A stretch of DNA of 64,000 bases from Microbacterium ureisolvens (GCF_015278315.1 NZ_JADIJE010000013.1:62001-126000), one strand, 5' to 3'. Counted from the first letter of the stretch, positions 42,443 through 51,421 are shown. Program-made: numbers and translations. The notes: a model not told the origin generated them from the sequence alone.

Positions 42443-43135
42443 TCAGCAGCCGGCCGGCATCGGCCCCGGCGCCGCTTCTCCCCAGTCGGTGAACCGGGCG
42501 TCCAGGCTCCCTGTCTCGTCGGTGCGCAGCAGCTCGGAGGGGAGGGCGCGACCCGTCGTGCTGACGCGCAGGATGCCGGCGGTGCCCTCGTCGCCCAACA
42601 GGAGCTCGATCGCGCCCTCCGCGGGCGCGCCGATGCCCGACGCGTCGGCGCTCGCATCCGCCACCAGCGCAGCCGGGTCCAGCAGGGGGTGCCAGCGCGT
42701 GACGAGGTCGTCGCTCGCTGTCACGCACGCGACGGCGCCCGGCTCGAGCCCCACCGGCACGGCGACGGCGGCGGCGGGGGTCACGGCGGCGGTGTCGCCG
42801 TCGACGACGATCGAGGTGGTCTGACCGTCGACGGTCACGTCGGCGCTGAAGCTCCCGGGGGCGCCGGAGTACGCGACGTCGAGCGTGCGCCCGGCGGCGT
42901 CACGGAACGCGACAGTCATGACCGTGGCGGAGCCGGCCATGTCCGACAGGATCTGCGCACGGGCCTCTGACGGCTGCAGCAGCGCCACGCCGTTGCCGTC
43001 CCGTGCGGGATCGTACGACGACAGGTCGACCCAGGTCGGCGTGGGGACCGGCGGCGCCGGTGGTGCGGCGCAGCCGGTCAAGAGGAGCAGCATGCCCAGC
43101 CCCACCGCACCGACGGTCCGTCGGGGCTCAGTCAT
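42443..43135 (-). CDS. Putative lipoprotein at the edge of the type VII locus
   Basis: The 230-residue product has a lipoprotein signal (MTEPRRTVGAVGLGMLLLLTGC; lipidated Cys22), then a Pro-rich linker and a beta-rich domain of unknown family. The longer open frame upstream is discarded because MTEPRR directly precedes the lipobox sequence. Its start overlaps the stop of the upstream 249-residue gene by 8 bases, so the two are translationally coupled. Position beside a type VII secretion ATPase suggests an envelope accessory role, which is an inference. Confidence 0.75.
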   Translation of the reverse strand: MTEPRRTVGAVGLGMLLLLTGCAAPPAPPVPTPTWVDLSSYDPARDGNGVALLQPSEARAQILSDMAGSATVMTVAFRDAAGRTLDVAYSGAPGSFSADVTVDGQTTSIVVDGDTAAVTPAAAVAVPVGLEPGAVACVTASDDLVTRWHPLLDPAALVADASADASGIGAPAEGAIELLLGDEGTAGILRVSTTGRALPSELLRTDETGSLDARFTDWGEAAPGPMPAGC

Positions 43136-43877
43136 CGGCGGAAGCCGCCTGCGCGTCGGCGACGCAGGCCGAGGCCGCTCCCTGGGCGGAGAGCGCCTCG
43201 GCGTCGAGCGCGACCGGCTGGTCGGAGGCTGTGGCCGGGCGCACCACGACGCACGACCGCTCGTCGATGAGGCCCGCGGAGAGGGGGATCCAGGCCTCTT
43301 CACCCGTGACGAGCTGCGACACGTCCACGGTGTCGCCGCCGGGCCCGCCCACGACGAGGAGCTGATACGGCACGTCGGGGCCCGACCACGTCGCGCGCAC
43401 GTTGTCGGCGCTGACCGAGAGGCCGAGGCCGGTGGCTGCCGCGCCGGGATTGAGCATGCCGATCACGAGGAAGACGGCGAGCGCGATGAGTGCGAGCAGG
43501 GTCGTCGCGATCGACACGAGGGACGCCGGATGCCGCCACAGCGGTCGCGGCTTCTCCACGCTCTCGGTGAGCTCGGGCAGGACGTCGGCTGAGGTCTCGA
43601 GCGGCCGGATGGGGCCGGGCGTGCTCGCCAGACTGCCACGGCCGGCCTCCCACCCCACGCGCACCGGGGTGTAGCCGGCGGGCGGCGTCTCCACCGGCGC
43701 CGGCGCGAACATCGGCGCGGCCGTGACGATCGCCGGGGTGCGCCGGGGCGGGCGCGACATGGTGGCGAGCGGAATCGCGTCGGTCTCGGGCTGCTCGGGG
43801 GACGCATCCGTCCGCACCTGCGCGTCGCCCGGCGCAGCCTGGCGGTGGAGGCGGCGCGTCGGGGGAGTGGAGGTCAT
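43128..43877 (-). CDS. Single-pass membrane protein at the type VII locus
   Basis: The 249-residue protein has a ~110-residue cytoplasmic, Pro/Thr/Arg-rich N-terminal part, one membrane segment (about 117-140, ASLVSIATTLLALIALAVFL) and a ~105-residue extracellular domain with two cysteines that could form a disulfide. I do not recognise the family. It is divergent from the secreted protein and EccC operon, with 85 bases between, and is coupled to the downstream lipoprotein gene. A structural or regulatory role in the secretion machine is plausible by context only. Confidence 0.75.
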   Translation of the reverse strand: MTSTPPTRRLHRQAAPGDAQVRTDASPEQPETDAIPLATMSRPPRRTPAIVTAAPMFAPAPVETPPAGYTPVRVGWEAGRGSLASTPGPIRPLETSADVLPELTESVEKPRPLWRHPASLVSIATTLLALIALAVFLVIGMLNPGAAATGLGLSVSADNVRATWSGPDVPYQLLVVGGPGGDTVDVSQLVTGEEAWIPLSAGLIDERSCVVVRPATASDQPVALDAEALSAQGAASACVADAQAASADD

Positions 43878-43923
43878 ATGATTCCGGCGGGATCGGGGCC
43901 CGATTCCGGTCCGGGCACCCGAT

Positions 43924-43930
43924 TATCATA
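43924..43930. promoter_or_regulatory. AT-rich core of the divergent promoter at the type VII locus
   Basis: TATCAT on the plus strand (43924-43929) overlaps TATGAT on the minus strand (43930-43925). It is the only AT-rich island in the 85-base divergent gap, so it may serve as -10 for both directions. No clear -35 is visible. Confidence 0.35.
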
Positions 43931-43962
43931 GTGTCGTCCGCGCCCCCGGCCCCAGGAGTCCC

Positions 43963-45027
43963 ATGTCCCGCAGACCCACGCCGGTGATCGGCGCGGCGGT
44001 CGTGGCGGCCCTGCTCCTGTCGCTGCCGGCAGGCGCCGCAGCGTCGGTCGCCGAGGACGGCCAGGACGACGGCGGGGACCAAGCCGCCAACACCGCCCTG
44101 ATCGAGATCCCGTTCGGCGAGCCCGGCGAGCTTCGCGTCGCCGAGGGGACGACCGTCGACTGCGCCGTTCTGGCGCCGGTCGAGGGCCTGGGCGTCTCGT
44201 GCGAGCCGTCGGCACTCGTCCTGACCGTGGACGCGTACGACCCCGAGTGGGGCGAGCGGGTCCTGCCCGTCACCCTCGTCACGGGAGAGGCGCGCACCGT
44301 CGTCCACTACCGCGTCGCGCTCGCGCCGCCGCCCGCCCCCGAGATCGGCTCACCACGCGTGGACGCCCCGTTCGCCGCGGGAGGCCAGGCGCTCGTGCCG
44401 CTGTCGCTCCTCGGGATCACCTGCACGCTGTGCACGGTCGACGCCGCGGCAGTCAGCGTCGAGTCGGCGACGCCGGCCTCGGCGCACGCCGGCGTCAGCG
44501 GAGCCCACCTCGCGGTGCGATCCGACACCCCGGGCGATGTCACGGTGGTCGTGGCCGTGGAGGACGACGCCGGGCAGACCACCACGGCCGAGGTGATCGT
44601 GACGACGGTCAGCACGGCGGCGGGGACGGATGCCGCGGCCCGCGCCCTCCACGTCCTGTCGGCGCCCGCCCGCACGCTGGAGCTGTCCGACCTGGCGTGG
44701 GGCGACGACCTGTCCTTCTCGTGCCTTGCCCCCGTCGACGGGGTCGCCTGCGCCCCGGACGGCTCGGTGTCTTTCGCCGCCGACCCGCGACCGGGCGATC
44801 AGCTCGTCTTCCGCGTCGTGGACGCCCAGGGCTTCCAGGCGCTCGGCAGCGTGACGTTCGCGGACCAGCCGGGGGGCGAGGCATCCGTCCGTCCGGCACC
44901 CGTCGACTGGTCCGCTCGCGGCGCTCTGGGCATCACCGTCCCCGCGCCGCCGGCGGACGACGCCGACACGGGCGCTGCCGTGCTCACCCGACTGACCCGC
45001 ATCCTCGAGGAGGTCCCCGCGTCATGA
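43963..45027 (+). CDS. Secreted beta-rich (Ig-like) protein of the type VII operon
   Basis: The 354-residue protein begins with a signal peptide (about 28 residues, VIGAAVVAALLLSLPAGAAA) and continues as alternating strands with regular spacing, such as VTVVVAVEDDAGQTTTAEVIVTTV, typical of tandem Ig- or cadherin-like folds. Cys residues occur in nearby pairs (for example CTLC), suggesting disulfides outside the cell. AGGAG lies five bases before the ATG. The stop overlaps the ATPase start as ATGA, so it is translationally coupled to the EccC-like gene, which argues for a structural part of the secretion apparatus. Confidence 0.8.
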   Translation: MSRRPTPVIGAAVVAALLLSLPAGAAASVAEDGQDDGGDQAANTALIEIPFGEPGELRVAEGTTVDCAVLAPVEGLGVSCEPSALVLTVDAYDPEWGERVLPVTLVTGEARTVVHYRVALAPPPAPEIGSPRVDAPFAAGGQALVPLSLLGITCTLCTVDAAAVSVESATPASAHAGVSGAHLAVRSDTPGDVTVVVAVEDDAGQTTTAEVIVTTVSTAAGTDAAARALHVLSAPARTLELSDLAWGDDLSFSCLAPVDGVACAPDGSVSFAADPRPGDQLVFRVVDAQGFQALGSVTFADQPGGEASVRPAPVDWSARGALGITVPAPPADDADTGAAVLTRLTRILEEVPAS

Positions 45028-48000
45028 CGCTGCGCCTGACGATCGCCGATCGGCACGCACCCTCGTCCGCCGAGTCGTGGGTGGTGAAGGTCGACGAGGC
45101 GACGACGGTGTCGGAGCTGGCGGAATCCCTCCGCCTCGATCCCGGCGTCCTCGCGCCCTCGACCGACATCGCCGAGACCCTCGCCGGCTCCGGACTGCGC
45201 AGCGGGCAGATCGTGCCCGCCCCGGCGCCCCAGGTGATCTCGCCGGGCCGCCTGCGACTGGAGTTCGTGGCCGGTGCGTTCGCGGGCGAGTCGGTGCCGC
45301 TGCAGCCGGGCCAGCCGGTGTCGGTGGGCCGCGAGAGCGGCGGCGACGTCGTGGTCGCCGATCCGCACCTCGCACCGCGCCACGTGACGATCACCCCCAC
45401 CGGCGGCTACGCAGCCGACGGCGCCTTCGAGCCGGTGTCGGCGATCCTCGAGCCCGGCGACCCGGCCGCGCCCGTGCTGATCAACGGTCAGCCGGCGACC
45501 GGCGCGGTTCGCATCGTGCCCGCCGATCTCGTCCAGCTCGGCAGCAGCGTGGTGCGCATCGGCATGGCGCCCGCTCCCGACGCCGACATCACCGTCGACG
45601 AGCTGGGCGCGCGCGCGTTCAACCGGCCGTCACGCATCCGCACGCCGTCGGCCACGCCGGTCGTGCAGCTCCCGGGCGACAAGCCCGCCGAGACGGATGC
45701 TTCGCCGCTGCCCTGGCTGTCGGCGATCGTCCCCATCGTCCTGGGCGTGACCCTCGCGATCGTCTTCCAGCGCCCGATCATGCTGATCATGGCGGCGGCC
45801 TCGCCGGTGATGGTCGTCGGCTCGTTCATCGCCAACAAGCGGCTCGCCAAGCGCAAGGGCGAGCGCACGGAGGGCGAGTGGGTCGCCGAGATCGAGTCGG
45901 CGCGCACGCGCATCGCCGAGCTCGTGCGGTCGCAGCGGCTCGACGCCTGGTATCGCGCCCTCGACCCCGTGCTCATCCGCGACATCGCCACGCGTCCGCT
46001 CGCGCGCCTGTGGGAGCGCCGGCGCAGCGACGAGGACTCCCTGCGCGTGCGCGTCGGCGTGGCCGACGTGCCCCTGGACGTCCGCTTCGAGGGCGGTCCG
46101 CAGAAGGAGCGCACCGCCGAACGGCGTGTGGGGACCTCTCCCTCGCCGGTGTCGGTCGACCTGTCGGCGGGCCCGCTCGCGATCTCCGGCCCGTCGGACG
46201 TCGCCGGCGGCGTCGCGCGTGCCATCGTGACGGGCCTCGCGACCCTCCGCTCGCCGCGCGACCTGCACCTCATGGTGCTGTGCGACCGCGAACAGGATGC
46301 GGACTGGGCGTGGACCCAGTGGCTGCCGCACGCGCAGCCCGGGGTCGGCCCGGTCGCCCTCATCGGCAACACCGACCTCACCCGGCGGGAGCGGCTGCGC
46401 GAGGCGGGCAACCTGCTCGAGGCGCGGATGCGCACGGGCGGCGACCGCCGCTCCGACGCTCAGCTGATCGTCGTGGTCGACGGCGCGCGCCGGTACCGCA
46501 TGCTCCCGGGCATGGTGACGATCCTCGAGAAGGGCGCGCAGTACGGCATCCACGTCATCGCGCTCGACTCGGACCGCACGCGCCTGCCCGAGGAGGCGGC
46601 ATCCGTCATCACCGTCGACGGGACCGATGCGCTGCTCGGCCGCGTGGAGACGGCGCAGGAGTACTTCGCGCCGGTGCTGCTCGACCAGGTGACCACCGCG
46701 TACGCCGAGGACGTGGCTCGCGCGCTCTGCCCGATCGAGCACGTGCGGGGCGTGGGCGACGACGCGACGCTGCCCTCGAGCGTCCGCTTCACCGAGCTCA
46801 TGGGGACCGACCTCGACGACGCCCGGCCCATCGCCGAGCAGTGGCAGCTGGTGCCGCGACAGTCGTACGTCGTCATCGGCGCCGGCACCGAGGGCGAGTT
46901 CGCGATCGACATCGCCGCCGACGGACCGCACGCGCTCGTCGCGGGCACGACCGGGTCGGGCAAGTCCGAGTTCCTGCAGACCCTCGTGGTCTCGCTCGCC
47001 CTCGCCAACCGCCCGGACGCGCTCAACTTCGTCCTGATCGACTACAAGGGCGGCTCGGCGTTCGCCGACTGCGCCCGCCTGCCGCACACGGTGGGCATGG
47101 TGACGAACCTCGACGCCCGCGAGACCGAGCGCGCGCTGGCGTCGCTCGACGCCGAGCTCAAGCGGCGCGAGCGCGTGCTGCGCGACGACATCGGCGCGAA
47201 GGACGTCGACGCCGCGTGGGAGAAGGATCCGGATGCCGCGGCCCGCCTCGGTCTCGCGCGCCTGATGATCGTCGTGGACGAGTTCGCGGAGCTGAAGACG
47301 GAACTGCCCGACTTCATCACGGGGCTCGTGCGCATCGCGCGCGTCGGCCGCTCGCTCGGCGTCAACCTCGTGCTCGCGACGCAGCGGCCGTCCGGCGTCA
47401 TCACGCCCGAGATGCAGTCGAACATCAACCTGCGCGTGGCGCTGCGCGTCACCGACCGCGGCGACTCGGCGGATGTCATCGGCACGCCCGACGCCGCGCT
47501 CATCCCCGCCGGCTCGCCCGGTCGCGGGTACGTCCGCGCCGGGCTGGACGCCTCGCCGGTCGCCTTCCAGACCGCGCGCGTCGCCGCGCTCCGCGTCGGC
47601 CACCAGCGGTCGGCGCGCGTGCTGCCGCCCGTGGCCAAAGTCGGCTGGCAGACGCTCGGGCTGCCGCCGAGGTTCCCCGCGACGGCCGAGGCCAGCGTGC
47701 ACCGCCCCGACCAGGACGACACCGATCTGCGCGCGCTCGTGCAGCTGGCCACCCAGGCCGCATCGATCCTCGGCATCCCCAAGAGCCCGTCGCCATGGCT
47801 GATGCCGCTGCCCGAGGTGCTGCCGCTCGACCGCTTCGACGAGAACGCCGCGCCCGAGGGGGCCGTCGTGCTCGGCCTCGCCGACGTGCCCGCGCAGCAG
47901 CGCCAGGAGCCGCTGCTGTGGAGCGTGCACGACGACTCGCACCTGCTGTTCTTCGGCGGCAGCAGGTCGGGGCGCACCACTGCCCTGCGCACGATCGTGT

Positions 48001-49355
48001 CGCAGGCGATCCTGCGCTTCACCCCGGCCGACCTGCACCTGTACGTGGTCGACTACGGCAACGGCGCGCTGCTGCCGCTGGCGGGCGACCCGCACACGGG
48101 CGCCGTCGTCACCCCGCAGGACGCCGAGCGCCTGCCGCGCCTGCTCGGCCGCCTCGGCGGCGAGCTCTCGCGCCGGCAGAGCGTGCTCGCGCAGGCCGCG
48201 GTCGGCAGCATCGCCGAGCAGCGCCGTCAGGCACCGCCGCGCGACGCGCTGGCCTACGCCGTCGTCGTGATCGACGGCTGGGAGCGGCTGGCGGCGTCGA
48301 TGACCCCCGACGAGATGCTCGCCGTGCGCGACCAGGTCATGCGCCTCCTGCGCGAGGGCCCCGCGGTCGGCATCCGCGTCGTCATCACCGCCGATCGCAG
48401 CGTGCCGTCCGACAAGATCGCGAGCTTCGTCGACACGCAGTACGCGCTGCCGATGCGCGACGTCAACGACTACCGCTCGGCAGGCATCATGGTGCGCGAC
48501 GTCGCACCCGAGATGCCGCCCGGCCGCGTGCTGTTCGGGCCCACCGGCGCTGAGGGACAGATCGCGGTGCTGTCGGCCGAGACCAGCGGCGAGGCGCAGA
48601 ACGGCGGTCTGCGCGGAACCGTCGAGCACGTCGCCGCGCACTTCGCCCGCTTCCCGCAGCTCGCCGAGCTGCCGGTGCCACTGCGGGTCGACCCGCTTCC
48701 GTCGCACATCGGCCTCTCGCGGGCCTACGCGCTCCCGGTCGCCGCGCCAGATATGCCCGAGTCGCCCATCGTCGGCGTCGGCGGCGACACGCTCTCGCGG
48801 TTCACGCTCGACTGGCCCGGCACCGGAGGGTTCGTGGTCGTCGGCGATCGCCGCAGCGGCAAGACCGACGCCCTCGCGCTCGTGGCTCACCAGCTCGCCT
48901 GGGCCGGCCAGCGCATGGTCGTCGTCGCGGCCGGCGGTTCGGTGCTCGCAGAAGTCGCGGCATCCCACGGCTCGCCCGTGCTCTCCACGGCGTCCGACGC
49001 CGCGCAGATCGAGGCGGCGCTCGCCGGCGACGAAGTGCTCACCGTCGTCATCGACGACGCGGAGTCGATCCGCGACTCCGCGCTGGAGCGGGCGTTCGTC
49101 GCGGCACGCGCGCGACTTCGATTCGTGGTCTCGGTCGGCGCGGACGCCGCCGGCAGCGCGGTGTCGGGCCCGGTCTCGGATGCCAAGCGCGGTCGTGCGG
49201 GCCTCGTGCTCTCGCCGCCGACGTCCATCATCGGCACGCAGGTGTTCGGTGCGCAGCTGCCGCGTCACCTCGTCGGCCGCGGCGGCCCCGGCAGCGGCGT
49301 GCTGTTCCTGGGCGGCGAGTACCGCGCGGTGCAGGTGCCGGACCTGCGCGTCTGA
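45024..49355 (+). CDS. EccC/EssC-type FtsK-SpoIIIE ATPase with ubiquitin-like and FHA N terminus
   Basis: This 1,443-residue protein is the motor ATPase of a type VII secretion system. Residues ~1-75 look like a YukD/EccD-type ubiquitin-like domain (LRLTIAD at the start; GLRSGQIV at the end). Residues ~78-165 are an FHA domain (VSVGRESGGDVVV; HLAPRHV). Two membrane helices follow near 230-275. ATPase 1 is intact: GTTGSGKS 641-648 and VVDEFAE with Asp752-Glu753. ATPase 2 has a changed Walker A (GGSRSGRT 978-985, Arg for Lys) and VVIDGWE. ATPase 3 has GDRRSGKT 1274-1281 and VVIDDAE. Only the first site is fully canonical, as is usual when ATPases 2 and 3 bind substrate. FHA placement resembles Firmicutes EssC more than mycobacterial EccC. 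The start overlaps the upstream stop. Confidence 0.93.
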   Translation: MTLRLTIADRHAPSSAESWVVKVDEATTVSELAESLRLDPGVLAPSTDIAETLAGSGLRSGQIVPAPAPQVISPGRLRLEFVAGAFAGESVPLQPGQPVSVGRESGGDVVVADPHLAPRHVTITPTGGYAADGAFEPVSAILEPGDPAAPVLINGQPATGAVRIVPADLVQLGSSVVRIGMAPAPDADITVDELGARAFNRPSRIRTPSATPVVQLPGDKPAETDASPLPWLSAIVPIVLGVTLAIVFQRPIMLIMAAASPVMVVGSFIANKRLAKRKGERTEGEWVAEIESARTRIAELVRSQRLDAWYRALDPVLIRDIATRPLARLWERRRSDEDSLRVRVGVADVPLDVRFEGGPQKERTAERRVGTSPSPVSVDLSAGPLAISGPSDVAGGVARAIVTGLATLRSPRDLHLMVLCDREQDADWAWTQWLPHAQPGVGPVALIGNTDLTRRERLREAGNLLEARMRTGGDRRSDAQLIVVVDGARRYRMLPGMVTILEKGAQYGIHVIALDSDRTRLPEEAASVITVDGTDALLGRVETAQEYFAPVLLDQVTTAYAEDVARALCPIEHVRGVGDDATLPSSVRFTELMGTDLDDARPIAEQWQLVPRQSYVVIGAGTEGEFAIDIAADGPHALVAGTTGSGKSEFLQTLVVSLALANRPDALNFVLIDYKGGSAFADCARLPHTVGMVTNLDARETERALASLDAELKRRERVLRDDIGAKDVDAAWEKDPDAAARLGLARLMIVVDEFAELKTELPDFITGLVRIARVGRSLGVNLVLATQRPSGVITPEMQSNINLRVALRVTDRGDSADVIGTPDAALIPAGSPGRGYVRAGLDASPVAFQTARVAALRVGHQRSARVLPPVAKVGWQTLGLPPRFPATAEASVHRPDQDDTDLRALVQLATQAASILGIPKSPSPWLMPLPEVLPLDRFDENAAPEGAVVLGLADVPAQQRQEPLLWSVHDDSHLLFFGGSRSGRTTALRTIVSQAILRFTPADLHLYVVDYGNGALLPLAGDPHTGAVVTPQDAERLPRLLGRLGGELSRRQSVLAQAAVGSIAEQRRQAPPRDALAYAVVVIDGWERLAASMTPDEMLAVRDQVMRLLREGPAVGIRVVITADRSVPSDKIASFVDTQYALPMRDVNDYRSAGIMVRDVAPEMPPGRVLFGPTGAEGQIAVLSAETSGEAQNGGLRGTVEHVAAHFARFPQLAELPVPLRVDPLPSHIGLSRAYALPVAAPDMPESPIVGVGGDTLSRFTLDWPGTGGFVVVGDRRSGKTDALALVAHQLAWAGQRMVVVAAGGSVLAEVAASHGSPVLSTASDAAQIEAALAGDEVLTVVIDDAESIRDSALERAFVAARARLRFVVSVGADAAGSAVSGPVSDAKRGRAGLVLSPPTSIIGTQVFGAQLPRHLVGRGGPGSGVLFLGGEYRAVQVPDLRV

Positions 49356-49415
49356 CCGGGTGGGGATGCCGCGGACCGGCGCCCAGGCGAACCGATTACT
49401 GTGGAACCTGGCCCG

Positions 49416-49430
49416 CCGCGTCTGACGCGG
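49416..49430. promoter_or_regulatory. Short hairpin between the ATPase and zinc-ribbon/FHA genes
   Basis: CCGCGT (49416-49421) and ACGCGG (49425-49430) pair around CTG in the 112-base gap. It may weaken read-through or stabilise an end. It has no U-tract and could be chance in this GC-rich DNA. Confidence 0.35.
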
Positions 49431-49467
49431 CCCGGCCGCCCCCTTCGCGATCTCGAGGATCTCGTCC

Positions 49468-50160
49468 ATGACCACTCACTGCCGCTTCTGCGGCGAGGCC
49501 GTCCGGCCGAACACGATGTTCTGCCCCGCCTGCGGGCAGATCATCGTCGCCGACGCGCCCCGTCCGCAGGGTGCGCCCCCGTTCCCCACGACGGGCGGAC
49601 GCCGGCAGGATGCCCCGACCCCGGCGCAGACGCCCGCTGAGCTGCCGCCCGTCCCGCTGCCGGACGTGCCGGCGTGGGCGCGCCCGGTGCCGCCGGCACC
49701 CGGCGGAGCCGCCGAGCCGATCGCCCCGCCGCCTGCGGCCGCGGTTCCGGCGCCCCCCGCTGCGCCGCCCGCCGCCCCGGCGCCCGCCGCCTCACCGGTG
49801 CCCGGTCCGCTGCGGACCCCCCAGCCGGCTGCCCCGTCGCCGCTGGCTCTCCTGCTGCCCGGCGGTGCGCGGATCCCCGTCGACCGGAGGCTCGTCCTCG
49901 GGCGGCAGCCCGCGGCCGGCGCGGCACAGCGCGGCGGAGTCCCCGTCGAAGTCATCGACCCGTCCCGCTCGATGTCGCGCGTGCACCTCGTAATCGAGGC
50001 GGACCCCGACGGCCGGGCTACCGCGACCGACCCCGGGTCGGGCAACGGCACCGTCGTCGTCCGCGCCGGGACGCGGCATCCGCTCGTCCCCGACGTGCCG
50101 TTCCCCCTGGCGCCGGGCGACCGACTCGCCCTCGGCGACGTGATCGTCGACGTCGCGTGA
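49468..50160 (+). CDS. Zinc-ribbon and FHA domain protein of the type VII locus
   Basis: The 230-residue protein starts with a four-Cys zinc ribbon (Cys5, Cys8, Cys19, Cys22; CRFC...CPAC). A ~90-residue Pro/Ala linker follows, then a C-terminal FHA domain from about residue 130 (RRLVLGRQP; DPSRSMSRVHLVI; GSGNGTVV). FHA domains bind phosphothreonine, so this is likely a cytoplasmic adaptor that docks to phosphorylated parts of the secretion machine, or to the kinase that controls it. No membrane segment is visible. It lies between the ATPase and a two-TM protein in the same direction. Confidence 0.88.
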   Translation: MTTHCRFCGEAVRPNTMFCPACGQIIVADAPRPQGAPPFPTTGGRRQDAPTPAQTPAELPPVPLPDVPAWARPVPPAPGGAAEPIAPPPAAAVPAPPAAPPAAPAPAASPVPGPLRTPQPAAPSPLALLLPGGARIPVDRRLVLGRQPAAGAAQRGGVPVEVIDPSRSMSRVHLVIEADPDGRATATDPGSGNGTVVVRAGTRHPLVPDVPFPLAPGDRLALGDVIVDVA

Positions 50161-50233
50161 CGGCGACGACGTCAGCCCCGTTGGCCTGACCGGTCCGCCG
50201 CACCCTGCCCCCATTCCGCAACAAGGAGACACC

Positions 50234-50974
50234 GTGACCGACATCTCTGCCGATCCGTGGCGTCAGTTCATCCAGTCAGGGCGCGCCCTGCGGCTCGAGG
50301 TCGACCGCCCGCAGCTGTCCGCGACGCTGAAGCGGAACACCCGCTACCTGCTGGTGATGGGCGGCATCTGCGTGCTGGTGCTCCTGATCATCGTCGCTCT
50401 GCTCGCGTCGGGAATCGGCCGCGCCGTCACGTACGTCCTCCTCGGGATCCTGCTCGTCATCATGCTGGGCAACGTCGGGCTCGGCCTCATCTCCCGCCGT
50501 CGCGTGCTGAAGGCCCTGTCGGTGCAGGACGTGTTCATCGAGGTCGACGCGGCCGGCATCCGCCTCGCCGGCGTGCCGCCGCTGACCTGGGCGCAGACGC
50601 TCGGCGTCGTCGTGTCCGACAACCGCGCCACGGTGACCGAGGGCAAGGGGCTGGGCGCTCGACTGCGCAAGCTCACCTACGACACCGGGGGCTCGCTCAA
50701 CTCCGTCGTCATCGGGCTGGACGACATGCGCTCGGTGCGAGAAGTCGCCGCAGGGCCGCGGGTCGCGTCGCTCGATCTGGGCATGCACGATCACGGCGCC
50801 GTCGTGGTGGGTCTGGATGTCGCCCTCAACCGCGAGCAGTGCGATCAGGTCCGCGAGGCGCTGCGCGCCGCGACCGCCCTCAACGGCGTCCCGTTCCGCT
50901 TCACCTCCGACAACGGCGTGGTCGCAAAGGCCACGCTGGAGATGGGCGGCGGAAAGCGCCTGACGGTCGCCTGA
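50234..50974 (+). CDS. Two-TM membrane protein of the type VII locus
   Basis: This 246-residue protein has a short cytoplasmic N terminus, two adjacent membrane helices (about 37-62 and 64-90) and a ~155-residue soluble C-terminal domain of mixed alpha/beta character, without a family I can name. The hairpin topology leaves both ends on the same, probably cytoplasmic, side, which loosely recalls EccE- or EssB-type core subunits, but no sequence motif supports that. The GTG start has AAGGAG six bases upstream. It directly precedes the WXG100 genes. Confidence 0.78.
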   Translation: MTDISADPWRQFIQSGRALRLEVDRPQLSATLKRNTRYLLVMGGICVLVLLIIVALLASGIGRAVTYVLLGILLVIMLGNVGLGLISRRRVLKALSVQDVFIEVDAAGIRLAGVPPLTWAQTLGVVVSDNRATVTEGKGLGARLRKLTYDTGGSLNSVVIGLDDMRSVREVAAGPRVASLDLGMHDHGAVVVGLDVALNREQCDQVREALRAATALNGVPFRFTSDNGVVAKATLEMGGGKRLTVA

Positions 50975-50991
50975 TCCGCGAGTCGGCGCAC

Positions 50992-51013
50992 CCATGGGGA
51001 ATTGTCCCCATGG
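50992..51013. promoter_or_regulatory. 22-bp inverted repeat upstream of the WXG100 cluster
   Basis: Nine-base arms CCATGGGGA (50992-51000) and TCCCCATGG (51005-51013) flank ATTG. It lies 17 bases after the two-TM gene and 80 bases before the first WXG100 ATG. It could be a terminator for the upstream transcript or an operator for the WXG100 promoter. Confidence 0.55.
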
Positions 51014-51092
51014 CCCGAACGCCGGTCCGTGTCGAGAATGAGACCGAACGATTTCACGCGGGCGGGCACCGCCCTCACCAACGGAGGATTCC

Positions 51093-51386
51093 ATGGCGGA
51101 CATCAAGGTCACTTCTGAGTCGCTCTCGGGCGTCGCGAACCAGCTGGCGTCGGGCGCCACCGCGATCGAGTCGCAGCTGAGCAACCTCAAGTCCCTTGTG
51201 CAGGGCCTCATCGCGGGCGACTGGGGCGGGGCCGCCTCGCAGTCGTTCAACGAGCTGTACGAGCAGTGGGATGCCGCGGGCCTCCAGCTGAAGGAGTCCC
51301 TCAACGGCATCAGCGACCAGCTGTCCAAGGCCGCCCTGGCCTACGAGGAGTCCGAGAACAACATCTCGAACAGCTTCCGCGCCTGA
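51093..51386 (+). CDS. WXG100 family (ESAT-6-like) secreted protein 1
   Basis: The 97-residue protein is a helical hairpin without a signal peptide. It has the central turn GDWGGAAS (Trp44-Gly45-Gly46) and a C-terminal Y-x(3)-E motif (Tyr at ~84, YEESE) that matches the YxxxD/E type VII export signal. WXG100 proteins are exported as dimers and are the hallmark substrates of EccC/EssC ATPases. GGAGG lies six bases before the ATG, the best ribosome binding site in the locus, suggesting high expression. A strong hairpin follows the stop. Confidence 0.95.
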   Translation: MADIKVTSESLSGVANQLASGATAIESQLSNLKSLVQGLIAGDWGGAASQSFNELYEQWDAAGLQLKESLNGISDQLSKAALAYEESENNISNSFRA

Positions 51387-51398
51387 CCTGTCCGTGAC

Positions 51399-51421
51399 GG
51401 TCCGGGCCCTCGGCCCGGGCC
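51399..51421 (+). terminator. Hairpin between WXG100 gene 1 and gene 2 (partial terminator)
   Basis: A stem of about 10 bp (core CCGGGCC 51402-51408 and GGCCCGG 51412-51418, loop CTC) stands just after the first WXG100 gene. With no T-run, it probably acts as a partial terminator or 3' end stabiliser, letting the first gene be expressed above the toxin genes downstream. Confidence 0.5.

Noticed and set aside
42443..43303. 286-codon version of the lipoprotein gene
   Set aside because: The extra 56 codons overlap the upstream membrane protein gene and would bury the lipoprotein signal. The start at 43135 couples to the upstream stop.
45077..48553. Long alternative frames within the secretion ATPase gene on both strands
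   Set aside because: They lie wholly inside a gene with clear Walker motifs and show no domain of their own.
49468..50160. Zinc-ribbon/FHA protein as a membrane component
   Set aside because: No hydrophobic segment of sufficient length is present; the linker is Pro/Ala-rich, not membrane-like.
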